DNA of 64,000 bases, from NCBI GenBank assembly GCA_018433595.1, contig JAHDQY010000009.1:62001-126000 (forward strand), read 5' to 3'. The stretch's first letter is position 1. Every line of letters starts with the position of its first letter. Source of the stretch: Synergistales bacterium (GTDB lineage: Bacteria > Synergistota > Synergistia > Synergistales > Aminithiophilaceae). Shown here piece after piece: positions 41,886 through 51,289 of the stretch. The notes under the pieces are model-generated. The model saw nothing but the letters and a program-made list of their open reading frames with translations, was not told where the DNA came from and did no database searches. Position numbers and translations under genes: made by a program.

Positions 41886-42028
41886 TCCACGGCCGGTCTC
41901 CTGGCTTCCGGTCTTCCTCTTCCGCACCTTCCCGAAGGAGCTTGCCCTTCAGTGGCTTTTTGCGGATTCGTCGCGGTTACAGTGGCGGGGCCACACGGGT
42001 CTTTCACCCGTTTCCCGTCGCCGTGGCG
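41886..42028 (-). promoter_or_regulatory. Cobalamin (B12) riboswitch
   Basis: On the minus strand the element starts with the closing strand CCACGGC (near 42026), then GACGGGAA and GGTG, the core GCCCCGCCACTGTAA, GCCACTGAAGGG-like text, and the B12 box AAGCCAGGAGACC (near 41904-41892). It ends with GGCCGTGG, which pairs with the start. Adenosylcobalamin binding would shut off the downstream hem/cob operon through the terminator at 41802-41835. This is the only cobalamin riboswitch seen. Confidence 0.93.
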
Positions 42029-42169
42029 GTCTCTTTATAGGGTGTTTACGGCGCCTCGCAGGGCGTCATCGCTTATTGTGTCACAGGAAGGCTCCCGGGT
42101 CCATAGCGGGGGACCTGAAAAATTAAATCAATTTCCTCAAGAGAGCCTTTTGTACATGGCCGGGTCCTT

Positions 42170-44041
42170 TCAGGAGGCCTGGGAGAGCTTTTTCGCTGCC
42201 TTGCGCCGCTGCTCGGCGTCGAGGATGGCCTTTCGGACACGGATGGACCGGGGCGTGACCTCGACAAGCTCGTCTTCGTCGATCCATTCCAGAGCCGCCT
42301 CGAGGGTCAAAGTCCGGGGAACGTTGAGGACGACGGTGCTGTCCTTCGTCGACGAGCGGTGGTTCGTCAGGGCCTTCTGCTTTGTCGGGTTGCAGGGAAG
42401 ATCGTTGGGACGACAGTGTTCGCCGACGATCATTCCTTCATAGACCCGGTCGAGAGGGCGGACGAAGAGGACACCGCGGACCTGAAGGTTCTCGAGCTGG
42501 TAGCTGGTGCACTCGCCCCGGTCCATGCTGACCAGGGAACCTCGCGTCCGAGAGGCAATCTCTCCCTTCCAGGAGGTGTAGCCGGTGAATCTCGAGTTGA
42601 GGATTCCCAGTCCTCTCGTGTCGGTCAGAAATTCGTTGCGGTAGCCGATGAGCCCTCTCGAGGGGATTTCGAGCTCGAGGCGGACGACGTTGATCCCCGT
42701 CGGCTCCATCGAGATCAGTTCGGCCTTGCGTCGGGAGAGCTTTTCGATGACCGGTCCCTGGTAATCGATGGGGACGTCGATGAAAACCTGCTCCAGCGGT
42801 TCCTGAAGACGGCCGTTCCCGTCAAGGCGAGTGATGACCTCGGGGCGGGAGACGCAGAATTCCATCCCTTCGCGGCGCATCTCCTCGATGAGGATGGCCA
42901 GGTGGAAGTCGCCTCGCCCCGAGACTTTGATGCCGTCGGCACGGTCCAGATCCTCCATGCGGAGGGCGACATCGGTTCGGAGCTCCCGCTCGATCCGTTC
43001 CCGAAGCTGGCGGATCGTGACGGCCCGTCCCTCCCTGCCGGCGAAGGGGCCGCTGTTGACGAGGAAGAACATGGAGACCGTCGGCTCTTCGATGTCGAGG
43101 GGAGGCAGAGCAGGACGTTCCAGCTCCGGAGAGGCGAAGGTGTCGCCGATGGAAATCTCAGCGGGGCCGCTGATCCAGACGATATCTCCGGCGCCGATGG
43201 AATCGACCTCCTCTCTATCCAGACCGTCGGTGACCCAGAGGTGAACGGCCTCTTCCCGGCTTTCTTCGACAATGGCGAAGTCCTTGCCGTCGGTTTTCGT
43301 CCAGGCCGTGCGCAGGCGTTGAAAAGATTCTCCCCGGCGGAGGCTGCCCTGGAGAACGCGGCCGCAGCCGATGCGCCCCAGATAGTCGCTCCAGGCCAGC
43401 GTGGAGACCTGCATCAAAAAGGGGGCTTCCTTGACGACGTCCGGTGCCGGCACGTAATCGACGATGGTCTCGAAGAGATCTTCGATCCCCTCCGGCCTGG
43501 GGGCGTCGAGATTCCGGGTCATCCATCCTTCCAGTCCCGATCCGTAGAGGACGGGGAAGTCGGCCTGGGCATCGGAGGCTCCCAGCTCGAGGAAGAGGTC
43601 GAAGGTCTGGTTCAGGGCCCGGTCGGGATCGGCACCCTTGCGATCGGCCTTGTTGATGATGACGATAGGGCGCAGCCCCAGTCGAAGGGCTCTCATGAGG
43701 ACATAGCGGGTCTGGGGCATGGGCCCCTCGGCGGCGTCGACGAGGAGGAGGACGGAGTCGACCATGGAGAGAACCCGTTCCACTTCGCCGGAGAAATCGG
43801 CGTGGCCCGGGGTATCGACGATGTTGATGCGATAGCCCCTCCAATCGACGCTGCAGTGTTTCGCTTTAATGGTGATGCCCCGCTCTCTTTCGAGGGCGTT
43901 GCTATCCATGACCCGCTCCTCAACGGAAGCGCTGTCGCGGAAGACCTTGCCGCTGCGTAGGATCGCATCGATCAGCGTCGTCTTGCCGTGATCGATATGA
44001 GCGATGATGGCCACGTTCCGAATACGGTCTGATGTCGTCAT
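42170..44041 (-). CDS. typA: Ribosome-associated GTPase TypA/BipA
   Basis: BipA is a translational GTPase acting in 50S assembly and stress. The 623-residue protein has the G1 loop AHIDHGKTT at 14-22, RGITIKAKH (switch I end), [14 protein letters not shown] and [10 protein letters not shown], then domains II, III, V and the BipA-specific C-terminal part with [21 protein letters not shown] 44041 follows GGAAGGAAC. It has its own promoter and lies upstream of the riboswitch on the same strand. Confidence 0.95.
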   Translation of the reverse strand: MTTSDRIRNVAIIAHIDHGKTTLIDAILRSGKVFRDSASVEERVMDSNALERERGITIKAKHCSVDWRGYRINIVDTPGHADFSGEVERVLSMVDSVLLLVDAAEGPMPQTRYVLMRALRLGLRPIVIINKADRKGADPDRALNQTFDLFLELGASDAQADFPVLYGSGLEGWMTRNLDAPRPEGIEDLFETIVDYVPAPDVVKEAPFLMQVSTLAWSDYLGRIGCGRVLQGSLRRGESFQRLRTAWTKTDGKDFAIVEESREEAVHLWVTDGLDREEVDSIGAGDIVWISGPAEISIGDTFASPELERPALPPLDIEEPTVSMFFLVNSGPFAGREGRAVTIRQLRERIERELRTDVALRMEDLDRADGIKVSGRGDFHLAILIEEMRREGMEFCVSRPEVITRLDGNGRLQEPLEQVFIDVPIDYQGPVIEKLSRRKAELISMEPTGINVVRLELEIPSRGLIGYRNEFLTDTRGLGILNSRFTGYTSWKGEIASRTRGSLVSMDRGECTSYQLENLQVRGVLFVRPLDRVYEGMIVGEHCRPNDLPCNPTKQKALTNHRSSTKDSTVVLNVPRTLTLEAALEWIDEDELVEVTPRSIRVRKAILDAEQRRKAAKKLSQAS

Positions 44042-44094
44042 GTCACTGTTCCTTCCCTGTTTCCTGAATAGCGGCAGAGAAGCCGCAACCAAAA

Positions 44095-44124
44095 ATTATA
44101 CCCTATCGAAGGCAAAATGGGCAA
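44095..44124 (-). promoter_or_regulatory. Promoter for typA
   Basis: On the minus strand TTGCCC (44124-44119), 18 bases, then a perfect TATAAT (44100-44095), 54 bases upstream of the start. Confidence 0.65.
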
Positions 44125-44218
44125 AAACATCCCGCCGCTCTCTGATGAGGCGGAAGAAAAAGCCGAGAACAAGGCCGTGAAAGGGGTCGTTTGGGATTAG
44201 GGGGGAAACCAAGGAGGG

Positions 44219-44250
44219 CCGGCGGGACGGAGCTCCTTCGATCCCGCCGG
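44219..44250 (-). terminator. Hairpin after the UspA-like gene
   Basis: CCGGCGGGA pairs with TCCCGCCGG around a 14-base loop, 22 bases past the stop. There is no T-run, so termination may be weak or factor-dependent. Confidence 0.5.
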
Positions 44251-44272
44251 TCGTTAAGAATCCTCGGAAAAG

Positions 44273-44740
44273 CTAGAACCAGTTCAGACCGCGGCGGTAG
44301 ATCAGGACCGAACAGGGGGCGAAACGGACAACGGAGGCGGCTGTGCTTCCGATGACGATTTCAACGAGAGTGTTGTCGGCCTTATCCTTATAGCCGACAA
44401 TGATCATTGTGTAGTTCCCCTTTTTGGCTCTCTCGATGATTTCTTCGGAGGCGTTGCCCTGTTCGACAAAAACGGCGTGGGAGGTCTCTGAAGCCTTATC
44501 GGTGCCCTTGCCGACGGCTTCGGCGACGAGTCCGCTCAACTTGTCCTTCGCTTCTTTCTTTGCCTCGGCGATGGTCTCCGGAGGGATCCAGGATTTATAC
44601 CCCATCCAAGGCTCGATAGGGGGAAGAACGTGAAGAAAATCGACTTGGGCGTCGAGACAGTCGGCCATGGAGCAGCCGAAGGAGACCAGATCAAGGGCGT
44701 TCTTGCCCAATCCGACGGCGACGAGAATCTTTTTCTTCAA
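44273..44740 (-). CDS. Universal stress protein family protein
   Basis: A single UspA domain of 155 residues, starting MKKKILVAVGLGKNALDLVSFG and ending SVLIYRRGLNWF. The ATP-binding motif of UspA proteins, G-x2-G-x9-G-S, here reads G-x2-D at its second glycine (GYKDKADN...IGSTA), so nucleotide binding may be altered. The start is TTG 44740, seven bases after AAGGAGGG. It stands alone, divergent from livK. Confidence 0.88.
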   Translation of the reverse strand: MKKKILVAVGLGKNALDLVSFGCSMADCLDAQVDFLHVLPPIEPWMGYKSWIPPETIAEAKKEAKDKLSGLVAEAVGKGTDKASETSHAVFVEQGNASEEIIERAKKGNYTMIIVGYKDKADNTLVEIVIGSTAASVVRFAPCSVLIYRRGLNWF

Positions 44741-44837
44741 CGGTGAACCCTCCTTATTCTGTTCTCTGGTTGTTAAGACTATAACATGAGCTGTAAATTG
44801 CGGCTTTTGTCTGAATTAAGAAGTCTTTTTTTCAGAC

Positions 44838-44866
44838 TTGACGTAATGATATGCTATCCCTAAAAT
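44838..44866 (+). promoter_or_regulatory. Promoter of the liv operon
   Basis: TTGACG (44838-44843), 17 bases, then TAAAAT (44861-44866), 85 bases upstream of livK. A small inverted repeat (AAGTC...GACTT, 44821-44839) touches the -35. Confidence 0.75.
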
Positions 44867-44950
44867 TAAATCGGGAAGCGATGTGGGGTTATTGTCACGA
44901 TCTATTGTCAGCCTGTTTCGCGAAGGTACTAGAGAGGAGGAAGAACAGCA

Positions 44951-46222
44951 ATGAAGCGGCGTTTCTTTGGAAAGGGCCTGCTCCTGGTTCTGGTATCTCT
45001 TCTGATGGTGGGTGTCCTTGCGGGGACTTCCTTGGCGGACGAAAAAGTGATCAAGATCGGGACTCTTTTCCCGCTGACGGGCTCCTGTGCCCTGGCGGGA
45101 CAGCGTTGCCGGGCCGCTGTTGATACGGCGGTCGAGGTGGTTAACAATGCCCATCCGGAGCTGCAGGTGCCTCTGGCAGCCCAGGAAGGCATCATGGGCG
45201 GCTACAAGATCGTTCTCATTCATGCGGACCATCAGGGCAAGCCTGATGTCGCCAAATCCGAGGCCGAGCGTCTTTTCGACCAGGAAAAGGTCTGGGCCGT
45301 CATCGGCAGCTACAACAGTGCCGCCACAAAGCCGGCCAGTTTTGTCGCCGAGCTGAAAAAGCAGATCTTCATGTGCGGCTGCTCCAGCTCCGGAGCCCTG
45401 ACGGAGCGGAATTTCAAGTACTTCTTCCGTATGGCTCCCACGGATAAGACGGAGTCCCTTGAATTCGTCGAGTTCATCGAGTGGATCAACGAGACCAAGA
45501 ATGCCGACATCAAGACCGTCGGTCTTATCTACGAGAACACCGAGTTCGGGAAGCATGCTGCAGAAGAAGGGCGTAAGGCGGCCGAAGCCGCAGGGTTCAA
45601 GGTCGTCGCCGATGTCGCCTACAACCCCGGTGCCACGAACCTCAACAGCGAAGTTCAGACCCTTAAGGCCGCTGACCCCGGAGCCGTTTTCGGTGCCTGC
45701 CTGGGCGGCGACTACACCCTCTGGGTCCGGACAATGAAGCAGATGGACTGGCTTCCCAAGGTGTCGCTCAACTACTGCACGGGTTACCAGGATCCCATCA
45801 TCGCCGGCCAGCTCGGCGAGGACGCCAATTATTTCATGGGCGGCACCGGCTACGCTCCGGAATTTGCCGGTCTGATGCCCGCCGTCGCCGCCGTCGAAGA
45901 GATCTACAAGAGCAAGACCGATCCCAGCGTTCCCTTCGACAGTGACTCCATCCAGGAGGCCGTTGCTCTCTTCATCCTGGCCCAGGCCATCGACAAGGCC
46001 GGAAGCCTCGATCCGACGGTTGTCGCCGAGACGCTCTATGCCAACGAGTGGGAGTCGCCCCTGTCCATGGGCGGCAAGGTCGCCTTTGCTCCCGGCGGCC
46101 AGAACATCAAGGCCATGAGCATGCTCACCCAGCTCCAGGGCGGAGAGTACAAGCGGGTTTACCCCGCCGATCTCGCCGACACGGAGCCGGTCGTTCCCAT
46201 GGTTCCCTGGAGCAAACGCTGA
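44951..46222 (+). CDS. livK: Branched-chain amino acid ABC transporter, substrate-binding protein
   Basis: This 423-residue periplasmic binding protein captures leucine, isoleucine, valine or a related amino acid. It begins with a Sec signal (MKRRFFGKG, hydrophobic core, likely cut near LADEK at residue 29) and then the type I binding fold with KIGTLFPLTGSCALAGQ, IGSYNSAATKPAS and YENTEFGKHAAEEGRKAAEAAG. ATG 44951 follows AGAGAGGAGG. It is the first gene of livKHMGF and is followed by a terminator. Two Cys (in MCGCSSS) are unusual for this family. Confidence 0.94.
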   Translation: MKRRFFGKGLLLVLVSLLMVGVLAGTSLADEKVIKIGTLFPLTGSCALAGQRCRAAVDTAVEVVNNAHPELQVPLAAQEGIMGGYKIVLIHADHQGKPDVAKSEAERLFDQEKVWAVIGSYNSAATKPASFVAELKKQIFMCGCSSSGALTERNFKYFFRMAPTDKTESLEFVEFIEWINETKNADIKTVGLIYENTEFGKHAAEEGRKAAEAAGFKVVADVAYNPGATNLNSEVQTLKAADPGAVFGACLGGDYTLWVRTMKQMDWLPKVSLNYCTGYQDPIIAGQLGEDANYFMGGTGYAPEFAGLMPAVAAVEEIYKSKTDPSVPFDSDSIQEAVALFILAQAIDKAGSLDPTVVAETLYANEWESPLSMGGKVAFAPGGQNIKAMSMLTQLQGGEYKRVYPADLADTEPVVPMVPWSKR

Positions 46223-46307
46223 TCTGACCTTATCCTGGCTTGACCTTCGATCCCGCATCGCGGCCCTTTACGCCTGGCCTTTTTTCGCCTTTGAACAGGA
46301 CGAGCGA

Positions 46308-46339
46308 GGCAGCAGGGGGAATTCCTCTGCTGCCTTTTT
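46308..46339 (+). terminator. Terminator or read-through attenuator between livK and livH
   Basis: GGCAGCAG and CTGCTGCC pair around ~10 bases, followed by TTTTT. It would let livK be expressed above the membrane and ATPase genes, as is usual for binding proteins. Confidence 0.82.
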
Positions 46340-46394
46340 CCCCTAGCGTCGACTTAGCGATTTTCTCTCTCAAACAGCTGGGAGGTGCAGGTTA

Positions 46395-47255
46395 ATGGGA
46401 CTCTTCTTCCAAGTCGCCCTGGACGGCCTCTTCAACGGCCTTCTCTATGCCGTTGTGGCTGCAGGACTGAGCCTGATCTGGGGTGTCATGGATGTGATCA
46501 ATTTCGCCCATGGTGAATTTCTTATGATCGCCATGTACCTGAGTTACTGGCTGGGCTTTATCTGGAAAATCGATCCGCTAGTTTCGTCTCTGGCGGGGGG
46601 GCTCTTCGTCTTCCTCGTCGGGGCTTTGACCTACAAGCTGATCATCAGCCACACCATCGGCAAGTCGGCCATGTCGGCCCTGCTGGCGACTTTCGGACTT
46701 TCCATGCTTCTGAAAAATATCTGTCTCAACCGGTTTTCACCGAATTTCCGTCTCCTTCAGGAGACGGCATTGGGAGGCAAGACCTTCAACGTCGGTGGGA
46801 TCATCGTCCCCTTGCCGCAACTTGTGATCGGTATTGTCGCGCTGGCTCTCCTTTATGTCGTTTACCACCTTGTCAAGAAAACACGCCTTGGCTGGGCCAT
46901 CCAGGCGACGGCGATGGACAAGGAGGCCGCAGAGTTGATGGGAATCGACACGGAGAAGATCTATCTTCTCGTCTTCGGCCTGGGCGGGGCCTGCGTCGGC
47001 ATTGCCGGCGGCCTCCTGCCCTCCTACCTGGCCGTTCACCCTGAAGTGGGGGGGCTCTTCAGCCTGATTGCCTTTGTCTGCGTTGCCATGGGCGGCTTCG
47101 GGAGCATTCCCGGAGCTCTGCTGGCCTCGCTGCTGATCGGTCTTGTCGAGGCTTTCGCCGGTTTCTACATCGCTCCCGTCTTTAAATATGTCGCCGTCTT
47201 CGGCCTCTATCTCGTCGTCGTTATGGTGAGGCCGCGGGGCCTCTTCGGGTGGTGA
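46395..47255 (+). CDS. livH: Branched-chain amino acid ABC transporter, permease LivH
   Basis: The 286-residue permease has about eight membrane segments, starting MGLFFQVALDGLFNGLLYAVV and continuing GLSLIWGVMDVINFAHGEFLM, the LivH signature in two parts. The conserved ATPase-contact region is RLGWAIQATAMDKEAAELMGID. ATG 46395 follows GGGAGGTGCAGG. It overlaps livM by up to a few bases. Confidence 0.94.
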   Translation: MGLFFQVALDGLFNGLLYAVVAAGLSLIWGVMDVINFAHGEFLMIAMYLSYWLGFIWKIDPLVSSLAGGLFVFLVGALTYKLIISHTIGKSAMSALLATFGLSMLLKNICLNRFSPNFRLLQETALGGKTFNVGGIIVPLPQLVIGIVALALLYVVYHLVKKTRLGWAIQATAMDKEAAELMGIDTEKIYLLVFGLGGACVGIAGGLLPSYLAVHPEVGGLFSLIAFVCVAMGGFGSIPGALLASLLIGLVEAFAGFYIAPVFKYVAVFGLYLVVVMVRPRGLFGW

Positions 47256-48262
47256 TCCTGATGAAGGCGAGAGGAAAGACAGAGGGCAAGGACCTGCTCT
47301 GGTTCGGTCTTTTGGGAGTTCTCGCGGTGATGCCTCTTATCCCGGGGCCGCTTCAGGGTTCCTTTACCCAGCACGTCATGATCCAGATTCTGCTTTATGC
47401 CTGCATGGCTCAAGCCTGGAACATTCTCGGAGGCTACTGTGGCCAGGTCTCTTTCGGCCACTCCGTCTTTTTCGGCATCGGCGCCTATGGGGCCGGCATG
47501 GCTGTCGTGAAATACGGCATGATTCCCTGGCCCGGAGCCATTGCAGGAGCTCTTATCGCCGCAGCTGTCGCCGTGGCCATCAGCTACCCCTGCTTCAAGC
47601 TCAAGGGGCATTACTTCGCCATCGCCACTTTCGCCATCGTCGAGATCTGCAACAGGCTCTTCATGGTCTGGTACTGGGTCGGCGGAGCTCTTGGGCTCGA
47701 CTACAGCTTCAGCGAGCCCGGCTGGACCCACTTTGTCTGGTATGAATCGAAGCGGGGCTATTTCTACGGTGCCCTCCTCCTCTTCATTCTCGTCTTCGGA
47801 GTCGTCCGATGGATCGAGAAAAACCGGTTGGGCTTCTATCTCCGGGCTGTAAGGGAGGGGCAGGAAACGGCCGAATCGCTCGGCGTCAACAGCACCAAGG
47901 TCAAACTGATGGCCATGGCCGTTTCGGCTTTCATGGCCGCTCTCTGCGGCGCCTTCTTCGCCCAGTACAACTACCGGGTCGATCCCCCCATGGTGATGTC
48001 CCTCGACATGTCGATGAAGTTCGTTCTCATCACGATCCTCGGCGGGCTCGGCACCTTTTACGGTCCCCTTCTCGGGGCGGCCCTGCTCATCCCTCTCCAG
48101 GAGTATAGCCGAGCCCTTCTGGGCGGCATGGGCGGCGGCGTCGACCTGATCATTTTCGGACTTCTCATCATCGTCGTCGTCGTCTACCAGCCCAAGGGAA
48201 TCATGGGAATCATCGACGGGATCGCATCGAAGATGAAACGATCCGAGGAAGGGGGCAAGTAG
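47252..48262 (+). CDS. livM: Branched-chain amino acid ABC transporter, permease LivM
   Basis: The ~336-residue permease has about nine to ten membrane segments with YCGQVSFGHSVFFGIGAYGAG, the LivM signature, and LGVNSTKVKLMAMAVSAF as the ATPase-contact loop. The start is ambiguous: GTG 47252 overlaps the livH stop (GTGA), and GTG 47249 and ATG 47261 are alternatives; none has a clear binding site. livG follows after one base. Confidence 0.93.
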   Translation: MILMKARGKTEGKDLLWFGLLGVLAVMPLIPGPLQGSFTQHVMIQILLYACMAQAWNILGGYCGQVSFGHSVFFGIGAYGAGMAVVKYGMIPWPGAIAGALIAAAVAVAISYPCFKLKGHYFAIATFAIVEICNRLFMVWYWVGGALGLDYSFSEPGWTHFVWYESKRGYFYGALLLFILVFGVVRWIEKNRLGFYLRAVREGQETAESLGVNSTKVKLMAMAVSAFMAALCGAFFAQYNYRVDPPMVMSLDMSMKFVLITILGGLGTFYGPLLGAALLIPLQEYSRALLGGMGGGVDLIIFGLLIIVVVVYQPKGIMGIIDGIASKMKRSEEGGK

Positions 48263-48263
48263 G

Positions 48264-49022
48264 ATGGCCCTTCTTGAAGTGCGTAACGTGACGATGAAGT
48301 TCGGCTCGCTCGTGGCCAATGACGATGTCTCCTTCGATGTCGAAAAGGGGAGCGTCGTCGGCCTCATCGGTCCTAACGGGGCGGGTAAGACGACGCTTTT
48401 CAACTGTATTTCAGGCTTTTATAAACCCACGTCGGGCAAGCTTTTCTTCCGCGGACAGGACGTGACGGACATGCCGGCCTACGCGGTGGCGCGTCTCGGT
48501 GCCGTCAGGACCTTTCAGGTCGTTCATCCGCTGAAGGAAATGACCGTGCTGGACAACGTCCTTGTCGGTGCCTTTCTCCGAGGAGCCAGTGCCGAAAAGG
48601 CCCATGAGGTGGCACGTGAATGCCTCTCTCTCTGTCAGCTTGAAGAGATCAGCGACCGGATGGCCGGCGGTCTGCCCATCGGCTACAAGAAACGCCTTGA
48701 AATGGCCCGCGCCCTAGCGACGGGGCCGGAGCTGCTGATGCTCGACGAGGGCATGGCGGGCCTGACGTCGACGGAGATCAAGGCCGCCGTCGAGATCATC
48801 AAGGGGCTGCAGAAAAGGGGCATCACCCTCCTCGTCGTTGAACACATCATGGAGGCCATCATGTCTGTCGCGGACAAGATCGTCGTCCTTGACGGCGGCG
48901 TCAAAATCGCGGAGGGCGCACCCCAAGAGGTCGTCAACGACGAACGGGTCATCACCGCCTATCTTGGAGCCAAGTTCAGCCAGCGACTTCAGGCATCGAG
49001 AGGAGGGGCGAACAATGGCTGA
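48264..49022 (+). CDS. livG: Branched-chain amino acid ABC transporter, ATPase LivG
   Basis: The 252-residue ATPase has Walker A GPNGAGKTT (about 36-44), Q-loop residues in AVRTFQVVHPL, and the Walker B LLMLDEGMAGLTSTE. The usual LSGGQ signature reads MAGGLPIGYKKRLEMARAL, a typical LivG variant. His of the switch region is in VVEHIMEAI. ATG 48264 follows GAAGGGGG. The end overlaps livF by eight bases. Confidence 0.94.
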   Translation: MALLEVRNVTMKFGSLVANDDVSFDVEKGSVVGLIGPNGAGKTTLFNCISGFYKPTSGKLFFRGQDVTDMPAYAVARLGAVRTFQVVHPLKEMTVLDNVLVGAFLRGASAEKAHEVARECLSLCQLEEISDRMAGGLPIGYKKRLEMARALATGPELLMLDEGMAGLTSTEIKAAVEIIKGLQKRGITLLVVEHIMEAIMSVADKIVVLDGGVKIAEGAPQEVVNDERVITAYLGAKFSQRLQASRGGANNG

Positions 49023-49731
49023 CGTCGTTCTGAAGGTCCAGGAGATCCAGTGCGGCTATGACGGCGTCCCCGTCATTCACGATGTCTCCCTGGAGATCGG
49101 AGAGGGCGAGATCGTCGCCATGGTCGGTGCCAACGGCGCCGGCAAGACGACGATGATGCGGACGATCGCCGGCCTGATGAATCCTTACAGGGGGAGTATT
49201 TCCTTCGAAGGACGAGACATCTCACGGATGGAGGCCCACGATACGATCAAATTGGGCATCAGCTACGTCCCTGAGGGCCGGAGACTCTTCCCCAAGCTGA
49301 CGATCATGGAAAACCTCGAACTCGGGGCCTTTATCTCGAAGGATCGAAAGGCGATCGATGAGAGGCTGGAGCGGGTTTTCGGACTTTTCCCCAAGCTTCA
49401 TGATCGCCGGAACCAGGTCGCGGAGACGTTGAGCGGCGGTGAGCAGCAGATGGTGGCCATCGCCAGGGGACTCATGTCGAACCCCCGTCTTCTCCTGCTC
49501 GACGAGCTGTCGCTGGGTTTGATGCCCTCCCTCGTCGAGAAGGTCATGGAAGCCGTCGTGGCCATCAACCGCTCCGGAGTCACCGTTCTCCTCGTCGAAC
49601 AGATGGTTCAGGAGGCTCTTGAAATCGCCCACAGGGGCTATGTCATTCAGACAGGCAGAATCGTTCAGCAGGGAACCGCCCGGGAGCTCCTCAATTCCCC
49701 CGAGGTGCGCAAGGCCTATATGGGGCTTTAG
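49015..49731 (+). CDS. livF: Branched-chain amino acid ABC transporter, ATPase LivF
   Basis: The 238-residue ATPase has Walker A GANGAGKTT, the LivF-type VPEGRRLFPKLTIMENLE, signature LSGGEQQM, Walker B LLLLDELSLGLMP and the switch region VLLVEQMVQEAL. ATG 49015 follows GAGGAGGGG and lies inside the end of livG. It is the last gene before the operon terminator. Confidence 0.95.
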   Translation: MADVVLKVQEIQCGYDGVPVIHDVSLEIGEGEIVAMVGANGAGKTTMMRTIAGLMNPYRGSISFEGRDISRMEAHDTIKLGISYVPEGRRLFPKLTIMENLELGAFISKDRKAIDERLERVFGLFPKLHDRRNQVAETLSGGEQQMVAIARGLMSNPRLLLLDELSLGLMPSLVEKVMEAVVAINRSGVTVLLVEQMVQEALEIAHRGYVIQTGRIVQQGTARELLNSPEVRKAYMGL

Positions 49732-49753
49732 TTCCCCTTCTTACGAGAAGCGA

Positions 49754-49796
49754 GGGAAGCCCGATGGGAAGTTTCCTTCCCATCGGGCTTCCCTTT
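49754..49796 (+). terminator. Terminator of the liv operon
   Basis: A perfect 18-bp stem (starting GGGAAGCCCGATGGG) has a TTTC loop and is followed by a short T tract. It lies 22 bases past livF and also faces the convergent radical SAM-GNAT gene. Confidence 0.85.
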
Positions 49797-49824
49797 GGGC
49801 CTCTTGCCAAAGAATCCTTCCTGA

Positions 49825-51189
49825 TCACCTGAATTCAAGCGTCATGGGAAAGAATCGGATGCCGTCGATCGTCTGTTCGTCGTTGCCGAGGAAGCCCTGG
49901 CGACGGTAGAAGGAGACGGCGTTCGGTGAGGCGTTGACGGTAAGGTGTCCGGCTGTCTTCGATGAGGAGAGGATTTCATCTTTGATCGCCTCAATGAGAG
50001 CTCGACCTGTGCCTTGGCCCCTTTCGTCGCCATCGACGAACAGCATGGCGAGGTGGGCCGGGGGGCGCAGTTCTGCCATGGCCCGGATCTGCCCCTTGCG
50101 GAGGGCGACCAGGAAGAGGGATCCGCCGTCGAAGCGTTGGGCGATGCGAGAAGGGGCGGCGAAGTGGGAGAAGCTTTCCCGCCCCTCTGCTTCGTAGAGG
50201 GGCGCGATGGAGTCGAAGAAGGAATGGAGAGCTACCTCACTCAGAGCCTGCGATTCCCCTTTGGCGGCGCGGCGGACAAGCGCGGGAACAGGTCGGCTGA
50301 GACGGTCCGTAAGGGCCTGGAGAACGCGAGGCTTGGCGGTGATCCATTGTGGGGCGATGAGGCGGGGCGGCCGGACATCGGCGGTAAGGCGCCGGATTTC
50401 CGCTTCAGGATTGAGGACCTCCAGAGCCAGGGCGACGGATTCGACGTAATGTTCCAGAGAAGGGGGATTGAACTCACCGCGGCGGAAGAGGGTTTCCAGT
50501 TCCGTGTCGGCTAGGACGTGAAGGGGGTGGAACTTGTATCCTCGGACTCCTTCCTGGGACAAGCGCTCCGCCGAGCGGGCCAGTTGGTCCTTACGTTCTC
50601 CGGGGATGCCTGAGATGAGGTGGGCGCAGAGTGCGATTCCCCTTCTTCTCGCCTTGGCGCAGGCGTCGAGAGAGCACCGGCTGTCGTGATCCCGGCGGAG
50701 GTAGCGGAGCCCTGCATCGTCGAGGGTCTGAATGTCCAGTTCCAGCCAGACTTCGAGGCCGGAGCCGCCCAGAGCGACGAGGTGATTAAGGACGTCTTCC
50801 ACGACGAGATCGGGCCTCGTGCCGACGGATAATCCGACGACGATGGCACCGGCCTCTTCGGCAATGACCAGGGCTTCGTCGATCCTATTTTTGAAAGCAT
50901 CGAAGGCGACGCAGGTCGTCGAATGGTTCTGGAGGTAAAGGATCACCCGGTCCGTATGGAACCTTCGTCGGGCCACGTCGAGACCGGAGAGGATTTGCCC
51001 TTTCAGGTTTCGTCCCTCAAGGAAGGCGCCGGTGTCTCCTCCGTGGCTATCGCAGAGAAGGCAGTCGCCACAGGCGAGTCCCTCCCGGTGAGGGCATTCC
51101 GCTTCCATGTCGAGGGTGATTTCGCATACCGGTCCTCCGTGGCGGGTTCGAAGCTGCTCCGACCAGGTGGGGCGCTGTCGAGAGGGCAT
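49825..51189 (-). CDS. Radical SAM protein fused to a GNAT acetyltransferase domain
   Basis: 454 residues in two parts. The N-terminal ~300 residues resemble the YhcC/TIGR01212 radical SAM family: the cluster cysteines are probably C32-x10-C43-x2-C46 (CPHREG...GDCLLC), followed by LYLQNHSTTC, VVGLSVGTRPDLV, LELDIQTLDDAGL and HLISGIPGE. Residues ~315-454 form a GNAT acetyltransferase with the acetyl-CoA loop RGQGTG at 390-395 and FYRRQGF. Elp3, a tRNA wobble modifier, has the same domain order. ATG 51189 follows GAGGTGATC. The substrate is unknown; an RNA target is inference. Confidence 0.85.
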   Translation of the reverse strand: MPSRQRPTWSEQLRTRHGGPVCEITLDMEAECPHREGLACGDCLLCDSHGGDTGAFLEGRNLKGQILSGLDVARRRFHTDRVILYLQNHSTTCVAFDAFKNRIDEALVIAEEAGAIVVGLSVGTRPDLVVEDVLNHLVALGGSGLEVWLELDIQTLDDAGLRYLRRDHDSRCSLDACAKARRRGIALCAHLISGIPGERKDQLARSAERLSQEGVRGYKFHPLHVLADTELETLFRRGEFNPPSLEHYVESVALALEVLNPEAEIRRLTADVRPPRLIAPQWITAKPRVLQALTDRLSRPVPALVRRAAKGESQALSEVALHSFFDSIAPLYEAEGRESFSHFAAPSRIAQRFDGGSLFLVALRKGQIRAMAELRPPAHLAMLFVDGDERGQGTGRALIEAIKDEILSSSKTAGHLTVNASPNAVSFYRRQGFLGNDEQTIDGIRFFPMTLEFR

Positions 51190-51203
51190 CGTCGATCACC
51201 TCG

Positions 51204-51244
51204 AAAAAAATGGACTGGGAAGCTCGAGCTTCCCAGTCCATTTT
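51204..51244 (-). terminator. Terminator of the purine operon
   Basis: A perfect 38-base palindrome (AAAATGGACTGGGAAGCTC and its complement) is followed on the minus strand by a T-run, 46 bases past purE. Confidence 0.9.
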
Positions 51245-51289
51245 ACTCTGTTTCCCGAGATCTCAGCATTGGTGCGGAAGAGACCGCGT

